Assembly (NCBI GenBank): GCA_020025055.1
Contig: JAHHST010000048.1
Coordinates: forward strand, 1-11,840
Direction of reading: 5' to 3'
DNA: 11,840 bases
Origin: Longicatena sp.
GTDB lineage: Bacteria > Bacillota_I > Bacilli_A > Erysipelotrichales > Erysipelotrichaceae
The position numbers were made by a program, and so were the translations under genes. This document shows positions 6,949 through 11,840 of the stretch, piece by piece. Position 1 is the stretch's first letter. Each line of letters starts with the position of its first letter. The notes beneath the pieces are model-generated. The model saw only the letters and a program-made list of their open reading frames with translations, was not told the origin of the DNA and searched no databases.

Positions 6949-7899
6949 ATGAGTAAGTGTGTAAATTGTATCCGAATGTTAGTATTATTGAAAGCACGAG
7001 GATTTATGACAAGAGCAGATTTAGCAAGAGAATTAGATACAAATATTAGAAATATTGGCGTATATAGAGAAGAGTTAGAAAATGCAGGATATAAGATTAT
7101 TAGTACAACTGGGAAATTTGGAGGTTATAAATTGGAACAATCAACTCTATTTCCGGTGTTAGGACTACATCGTGAAGAGTATCAATCTTTAATTGAAGCG
7201 ATGAATTATATGAGTAGCCATCAAGATTTTTTAATGCTGCATCAGTATCAGCATGCAATGGATAAGATTCTTGCAACTACAAATATGCAAAAAGTGGATG
7301 GTGGAGTTTATGTTACATCAAGTACACAATTAATGAATCCAACTCTAAAAAATTTTATTATGAATATGGATCGTGCACGCAAAGATCATTTTGCAGTTGA
7401 TATAAAATATAAAGGAATGCATAGTCAAACATTTGAACGTATAAGAATACATCCTTATGAAATATTAAATGATAAAGGAAGTTATTACTGTTTGGCTTAT
7501 TCATTAAAAGCAAAAGATTTTCGTAATTTTAAATTTAGTGAAGAGCGAATGAAGGAAGTACAACTTACCAATACAAGGTTTGAAAGAGATCGAGATTTCA
7601 AGTTAGAAAAGCATATTGGAGAACAAGGAATCATGCAAAATGAGGTATATGAAATTGATGTATTGTTGCATGATGAGCAAGCGTTATTAATAAGTGAAAA
7701 AATGATTGGTATACATCCTGTTGGGGAATGGATTGATGATACAACTTATCATTTAAAAACATTAATGGAAGGAAAGATTGCAACATTACAATTTTTATTA
7801 TCATGTGGTAATAAAATTGAAATTAAAGAACCGATGATTTTAAAAGCGGAATTAAAAGAAATTGTAGAAGATATGTTAAAACAATATCATCCTAAATAA
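6949..7899 (+). CDS. WYL-domain transcriptional regulator with N-terminal HTH
   Basis: The product has 316 residues, a typical length for the family. Residues 5-62 form a winged helix of the HTH_11/DeoR-like type ('MTRADLARELDTNIRNIGVY', then 'GKFGGYKL' as wing). Residues about 145-212 form the WYL domain, a ligand- or nucleic-acid-sensing SH3-like fold, including 'RIRIHPYEIL' and the central strand 'GSYYCLAYS'. Its signature Trp-Tyr-Leu is divergent here (Tyr-Tyr-Cys). Residues 230-312 match the C-terminal WCX extension. WYL regulators often control DNA-damage, phage-defence or stress genes. It lies 45 bases before the DUF2779 gene on the same strand, so it probably regulates that gene, its own transcription, or both. 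Cys4 and Cys7 form a CxxC pair beside the HTH; any redox or metal role is speculation. GGAGG at 6937-6941 supports the start. Confidence 0.9.
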   Translation: MSKCVNCIRMLVLLKARGFMTRADLARELDTNIRNIGVYREELENAGYKIISTTGKFGGYKLEQSTLFPVLGLHREEYQSLIEAMNYMSSHQDFLMLHQYQHAMDKILATTNMQKVDGGVYVTSSTQLMNPTLKNFIMNMDRARKDHFAVDIKYKGMHSQTFERIRIHPYEILNDKGSYYCLAYSLKAKDFRNFKFSEERMKEVQLTNTRFERDRDFKLEKHIGEQGIMQNEVYEIDVLLHDEQALLISEKMIGIHPVGEWIDDTTYHLKTLMEGKIATLQFLLSCGNKIEIKEPMILKAELKEIVEDMLKQYHPK

Positions 7900-7908
7900 A
7901 TATTCTTA

Positions 7909-7917
7909 TGTTATAAT
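7909..7917 (+). promoter_or_regulatory. candidate extended -10 promoter for the DUF2779 and YgiQ genes
   Basis: TGTTATAAT is a perfect extended -10 element: TGn followed by consensus TATAAT at 7912-7917. It lies between the WYL stop codon and the DUF2779 start. No -35 match is seen at 16-18 bases upstream. Transcription would begin near 7924, placing GGGAG (7934-7938) in a short leader. The two downstream genes could thus be expressed apart from the regulator. Confidence 0.5.
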
Positions 7918-7944
7918 AAAAAAGACGGAAAGTGGGAGATAAAT

Positions 7945-9414
7945 ATGTATCATATTTCAGATATAAAGAAACTAGAGCGCTGTAAACGTCTATTTTGGTT
8001 ATCACGACGTAAGTCGCAAGAATATATGACTTTTGTAAATTATAATGAAAGTATGAGTGATCTAGTAAAAGAAAGATTAATGCTTTGTAATGATATTTTT
8101 GAAGGGAAGCCTAATGATGATCCTGCATTGGCAATGGAAGCATATAAAGAAAAAAAAGTATTATTAAATGCACGTTTTGCATATGAAGAATTACGTATTA
8201 AAGTGCCTGTATTAATTCAAGAAAATGATACTACAATTATGTATATGACATATCGAAGTTGCTATCCAAAAGAAGCAGACGCACAATATATAGCAGATAC
8301 AGTTTCTATATTAGAATTGTTAGATATTTATGTAGATGAAATATATGCAATTCATCTTAATGCCGACTATGTTAGAGGAAAAGATTTAGATGTATTCTCT
8401 TTATTAGAAATTAGTGATGTTTTATATAATAGTCATAATCATAAAGGACACAAAATTATGGATTTAGTAAATGAGAAAAAAAGAAATATTATTGAAGTTA
8501 TCCATGTAATGAAGCAAATAGATACACAAGAAGATGTAGCAGTAAAGCGAACAACAGCATGTACAAGAGGAAATAAGTGTCCTTTTTATGGAGAGTGTTT
8601 TACTGAAGAAGTATCTGTAACATCAATTACAAATCTAGTGCAATCTCAGCATAAATATGCAATGAAAGAGGATGGAATTACTAGATTAAAAGATGCTGAT
8701 CTGAATCGAATTGAAGGGTCTAGACATCAATATGCTCAAATTATGGCTGATCGCAATGATGGATTATATGTGGATCGATCAGCTTTACGAGTATGGAGAA
8801 AGGAGCATATTAAATATCCTATCTCTTATTTAGATTTTGAATGGGAAACTTATGCATTTCCTCCTTATGAAGGAATGAAGCCATATGATGTATTAACTTT
8901 TCAATTTAGCTTACATGTTGAAAAAGAAAAGGGAAGTCAATTAACACATACTGGATTTATTGGTGAGGGAGATTGTCGTGAACAATTTATCCAAGAATTA
9001 TTAGATAGTGTTCCTAAAGAAGGAACGATTATGGTATTTAATATGGAGGGAGCAGAAAAATTACGTCTAAGACAATTAGCGAAGCAGTTTCCTCAATATG
9101 AAGAACAACTAAAATCATTATGGGAACGAATGGTAGATTTATCATTGCCATTTTCGACAGGAAATATATATGATGTTCGTATGGCGGGAATGTTTTCTTT
9201 AAAAGTATTAGTACCTATTTTTTCTGATTATCGATATGAAGACTTGGCTATTTCATATGGAATGGATGCAGTTGCAAAGTGGCGAATATATCAAACAAGT
9301 CAAGGAAAAGAAAAAGAAACAATATATAAAGAACTAACACAATATTGCTCTATGGATACCTATGCTGAATATATTGTATATCATGCACTAGAAAGAATTA
9401 TAGATGCAAATTGA
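7945..9414 (+). CDS. DUF2779 protein: Cas4-like N-terminus, DEDD-like exonuclease C-terminus
   Basis: The product has 489 residues. Residues 1-225 resemble the PD-(D/E)XK/Cas4-like N-terminus of DUF2779 proteins ('ISDIKKLERCKRLFWL'), which often bind an Fe-S cluster. Four cysteines fit that pattern: Cys13, then Cys206, Cys212 and Cys218 in 'CTRGNKCPFYGECF'. The expected nuclease E-V-K segment seems to read 'MTYRSC' (101-106), so this active site may be dead. Residues 293-485 are the DUF2779 core, an RNase-H-like 3'-5' exonuclease fold: 'YLDFEWE' (Asp297, Glu299), 'PYEGMKPYDVLTFQFSLHV', 'MVFNMEGAEKLRL', 'DLSLPF' (Asp398) and 'YCSMDTYAE' (Asp471). A nucleic-acid processing or repair role is likely, but the substrate is unknown. 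GGGAG at 7934-7938 sets the start. The YgiQ gene follows after 15 bases and a WYL regulator precedes it. Confidence 0.85.
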   Translation: MYHISDIKKLERCKRLFWLSRRKSQEYMTFVNYNESMSDLVKERLMLCNDIFEGKPNDDPALAMEAYKEKKVLLNARFAYEELRIKVPVLIQENDTTIMYMTYRSCYPKEADAQYIADTVSILELLDIYVDEIYAIHLNADYVRGKDLDVFSLLEISDVLYNSHNHKGHKIMDLVNEKKRNIIEVIHVMKQIDTQEDVAVKRTTACTRGNKCPFYGECFTEEVSVTSITNLVQSQHKYAMKEDGITRLKDADLNRIEGSRHQYAQIMADRNDGLYVDRSALRVWRKEHIKYPISYLDFEWETYAFPPYEGMKPYDVLTFQFSLHVEKEKGSQLTHTGFIGEGDCREQFIQELLDSVPKEGTIMVFNMEGAEKLRLRQLAKQFPQYEEQLKSLWERMVDLSLPFSTGNIYDVRMAGMFSLKVLVPIFSDYRYEDLAISYGMDAVAKWRIYQTSQGKEKETIYKELTQYCSMDTYAEYIVYHALERIIDAN

Positions 9415-9429
9415 ACAGGAGGATATTAA

Positions 9430-11316
9430 GTGGCTTTTTTACCAACAACAAAAGAAGAAATGTTGCAACAGGGATTTGAACAAGTGGATTTTGTATATGT
9501 GAGTGGTGATGCATATGTTGATCATCCATCTTTTGGCTGTGCAATCATTACAAGAACATTACAAGCATTTGGATATAGCTGTGCGATTTTAGCTCAACCA
9601 GATTGGCATAATGATGATGAATTTACACAATTTGGAGAACCAAAAATAGGATTCTTAGTTTCTAGTGGAAATATTGATTCTATGGTAAATCACTATTCGG
9701 TAAATAAACGAAGAAGAGATAAAGATTACTATAGTGATGATGGGGTTATGGGAAAAAGACCAGATCGAGCTGTTATCGTATATACGCAAATATTAAAACG
9801 TTTATTTCCTCATAAACCAGTATTAATTGGAGGAATTGAAGCAAGCTTACGACGTTTATCCCATTATGATTATTGGGATGATAAAGTAAGAAGAAGTATT
9901 TTAATAGATTCGCAAGCCGATTTATTAATGTATGGGATGGGAGAAAATACAATTGTTGAAGTCGCAGATGCTTTAGCAAGTGGATTAGAAGCGAAGGATT
10001 TGTGTTATATTAGAGGAACTTGCTGGAAAACGAAAAGTATTGAATATGTAAATGACTATATCATGTTACCAAGTTTTGAGGAAGTCCGTACAGATAAGCG
10101 TAAGTATGCAGAAAGTTTTCATATTCAACATGAAAATATTGATGCAATTGCTGCAAGCGTATTAGTAGAACCATATGATGGTTGGTATGTTGTACAAAAT
10201 CAACCTGCTTTACCATTAACACAAGAAACGATGGATTTTACATATGCATTACCATATGAAAGAACATTCCATCCAAAATATCATTATATTCCAGCAATTG
10301 AGGAAGTACAATTTTCAATCGTTTCGAATAGAGGATGTTTTGGCTCATGTTCTTTTTGTGCAATTACGCATCATCAAGGAAGAGTTATTTCTACAAGAAG
10401 TAAAGAAAGTATTGTAGAAGAAGCTAAAAAAATCACACAAATGCCGAATTTTAAAGGATATATTCATGATATTGGAGGTCCAACTGCAAACTTTTCAAGA
10501 GAAGCATGTGATAAACAAAGAGAATTTGGAGCATGCAAATTTAGAGAATGTTTATTTCCAAAACCTTGTAATAACTTAGTAGTAGATCATAGTCGATATT
10601 TAGAAATACTAAGAGCAGTTCGAGATATTCCAAATGTAAAAAAAGTCTTTATTCGTTCAGGAATTCGTTATGACTATTTAATGTATGATAAAAGTGATGA
10701 ATTTTTTGATGAGTTAGTTCAACATCATATTAGTGGGCAGTTAAAGGTAGCACCAGAACATATTAATGAGCAAGTATTAGATAAAATGGGAAAACCACAT
10801 AAAGAATTATATATGAAATTTGTTGATAAATTTGAACGAAAAAATAAACAGTTCAATATGAACCAATATATTGTTCCATACTTGATGAGTTCACATCCAG
10901 GAAGTGATTTAGATGCTGCCATAGATTTAGCATGCTATTTGAAAAAAATTCATCATACGCCAAAACAAGTACAAGATTTTTATCCAACCCCAGGAACTCC
11001 TTCGACATGCATGTATTATACGGGACTTGATCCTAAAAATATGGAACCTGTTTATGTGGCAAAAACGTGGGAAGAAAAGGCAATGCAACGTGCGCTAATG
11101 CAATTTACATATCCACAAAATTATGACTTAGTACATAAAGCATTAACAATAGCAAAACGTACAGATTTAATTGGAAATGGACCGAATTGCTTAATTCCAG
11201 CAACAAAACCAAGCTCTAATTACTATGGTAAAAAAGGAAGGAATCAAGTAAGTAGAGGCAAGCAAAGCAAAAACTATAAAAACAAGAAAAATCAATATAA
11301 AAAACCTAAACTGTGA
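9430..11316 (+). CDS. YgiQ-family (UPF0313) radical SAM protein
   Basis: The product has 628 residues. The family begins with a cobalamin-binding-like region (about 15-200, including 'VLIGGIEASLRRLSHYDYWD') followed by a radical SAM barrel. The [4Fe-4S] cysteines are clear in 'SNRGCFGSCSFCAITHHQGR': Cys303, Cys307 and Cys310 (CxxxCxxC). The downstream 'DIGGPTANF', 'KVAPEHINEQVLDKMGKP' and 'YLMSSHPGSDLDAAIDLA' segments are family hallmarks. The reaction and substrate of YgiQ proteins are not established, to my knowledge. The last 35 residues are very rich in Lys, Asn and Gln, lie outside the conserved domain and may bind nucleic acid. It starts at GTG, supported by AGGAGG at 9417-9422, seven bases upstream. 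The gap from the DUF2779 stop is 15 bases, so the two are probably co-transcribed. Confidence 0.92.
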   Translation: MAFLPTTKEEMLQQGFEQVDFVYVSGDAYVDHPSFGCAIITRTLQAFGYSCAILAQPDWHNDDEFTQFGEPKIGFLVSSGNIDSMVNHYSVNKRRRDKDYYSDDGVMGKRPDRAVIVYTQILKRLFPHKPVLIGGIEASLRRLSHYDYWDDKVRRSILIDSQADLLMYGMGENTIVEVADALASGLEAKDLCYIRGTCWKTKSIEYVNDYIMLPSFEEVRTDKRKYAESFHIQHENIDAIAASVLVEPYDGWYVVQNQPALPLTQETMDFTYALPYERTFHPKYHYIPAIEEVQFSIVSNRGCFGSCSFCAITHHQGRVISTRSKESIVEEAKKITQMPNFKGYIHDIGGPTANFSREACDKQREFGACKFRECLFPKPCNNLVVDHSRYLEILRAVRDIPNVKKVFIRSGIRYDYLMYDKSDEFFDELVQHHISGQLKVAPEHINEQVLDKMGKPHKELYMKFVDKFERKNKQFNMNQYIVPYLMSSHPGSDLDAAIDLACYLKKIHHTPKQVQDFYPTPGTPSTCMYYTGLDPKNMEPVYVAKTWEEKAMQRALMQFTYPQNYDLVHKALTIAKRTDLIGNGPNCLIPATKPSSNYYGKKGRNQVSRGKQSKNYKNKKNQYKKPKL

Positions 11317-11345
11317 TAGTTGTAGATATCACAGTTTATTTATAT
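11307..11345. terminator. probable bidirectional terminator between convergent genes
   Basis: A 12-bp perfect stem (11307-11318 with 11327-11338; TAAACTGTGATA and its complement) has an 8-base loop and overlaps the YgiQ stop codon. T-rich sequence follows on the plus strand. On the minus strand, the complement of the A-run at 11299-11304 gives a T-run. It fits termination of the YgiQ transcript and of the minus-strand gene ending at 11345. Confidence 0.75.
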
Positions 11346-11840
11346 TATTGAGAATTTAATTCTTTTATGGTTTGTTGAATTAAAATCCAAATTGTTTTTG
11401 ATACAATTCCATCTTCTTTAATTCCTAGCATGTGTTGATATGCTTGTACGCTATTTTTCGTTTTATCATCATAATGCATATTTAAATCACATAGAGGAAT
11501 TTCTGGATAGAATTTATGAAGCTCGTTTAAATCTTTTTGTAATTGTTTTACATGGATACCAAAAGAATGTATGTGTAAAGGAGTCGGTAAAGGAATTCTA
11601 TTGTAATTATATACATAAGTTGCATAAGCAATTTCATAAATTCGTTGTATGTGAAGTGGAGTAAGCAGTTTACTTTTTGGTAATGCGAAAATATTTGAAA
11701 AGGAAACTAAAACTTGTTCACTATCCATATCCCAAATTCCATTCTCATTTAAAATACAAGGTAAAGATGGGTAAGAAATAGAGATAATGTTTAACTGTTG
11801 TTGGATATATTGAATATCTGTTTTAGATAAGGATTTAAAT
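11345..11840 (-). CDS. peptidoglycan-binding repeat protein, N-terminus outside window (partial)
   Basis: The minus-strand frame is open from the window edge at 11840 to the stop at 11345, giving 165 residues of a longer protein. The ATG at 11728-11726 is probably internal, because the upstream residues continue the domain pattern. Two PG_binding_1-like repeats are seen. The first spans about 11818-11685 ('IQYIQQQLNIIS', 'ENGIWDMDSEQVLVSFSNIF', 'ALP'). The second spans about 11551-11369 ('VKQLQKDLNELHKFYPEIPL', 'MHYDDKTKNSVQAYQHMLGI', 'KEDGIVSKTIWILI'). These three-helix domains bind cell-wall peptidoglycan, usually attached to a hydrolase or spore-coat function. No catalytic domain is visible in this part. 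It converges on the YgiQ gene and is not in its operon. No signal peptide can be judged, as the start is missing. Confidence 0.8.
   Translation of the reverse strand, partial: FKSLSKTDIQYIQQQLNIISISYPSLPCILNENGIWDMDSEQVLVSFSNIFALPKSKLLTPLHIQRIYEIAYATYVYNYNRIPLPTPLHIHSFGIHVKQLQKDLNELHKFYPEIPLCDLNMHYDDKTKNSVQAYQHMLGIKEDGIVSKTIWILIQQTIKELNSQ

Noticed and set aside
11440..11664. Plus-strand frame of 74 codons near the right end.
   Set aside because: It lies opposite the peptidoglycan-binding gene, whose domain pattern is clear, so it is a shadow.

Overview
The window is AT-rich, roughly 70% A+T, with dense genes, good Shine-Dalgarno sites and standard use of TGA as stop. A YidC-like protein, an Agr-type LytTR regulator, a CDP-glycerol-type transferase, a DUF2779 protein and a YgiQ-type radical SAM protein together suggest a low-GC Firmicute, perhaps of the Erysipelotrichia or Clostridia. 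The species cannot be told from the sequence. No rRNA, tRNA, CRISPR array, transposase or phage gene was seen.

Layout. (1) Positions 1-1760 hold the 3' part of a LytTR response regulator cut by the window edge, a small lipoprotein of unknown function and a small ankyrin-repeat protein. (2) Positions 1761-2091 are a 331-base gene-free stretch with a folded segment, a terminator, an inverted repeat and a candidate promoter. (3) Positions 2125-6842 form a tight three-gene unit: a TagF-like glycerophosphotransferase-family protein, a CPBP intramembrane protease and a 920-residue membrane protein. The last joins a YidC/Oxa1-like insertase core to seven further membrane helices and an extracellular alkaline-phosphatase/sulfatase-like domain. 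A strong terminator closes this unit. (4) Positions 6949-11316 hold a WYL-domain regulator, a DUF2779 protein (Cas4-like cysteine cluster plus DEDD-like exonuclease domain) and a YgiQ-family radical SAM protein. They end in a hairpin that probably serves both strands. (5) From 11840 back to 11345, on the minus strand, lies the C-terminal part of a protein with at least two peptidoglycan-binding repeats; its start is outside the window.

How they may work together. The three-gene unit is the most interesting part. It pairs a cytoplasmic glycerophosphotransferase-type enzyme with a polytopic protein carrying an outward-facing LtaS-like catalytic domain, as would suit assembly or decoration of a phosphate-containing surface polymer. 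That role is inference. The YidC-like half lacks the arginine that housekeeping insertases carry in the groove, so it may no longer be a general insertase. The WYL-DUF2779-YgiQ block looks like a separate unit concerned with nucleic acid or stress. The flanking LytTR regulator and peptidoglycan-binding protein are envelope-related but not obviously in the same operon.
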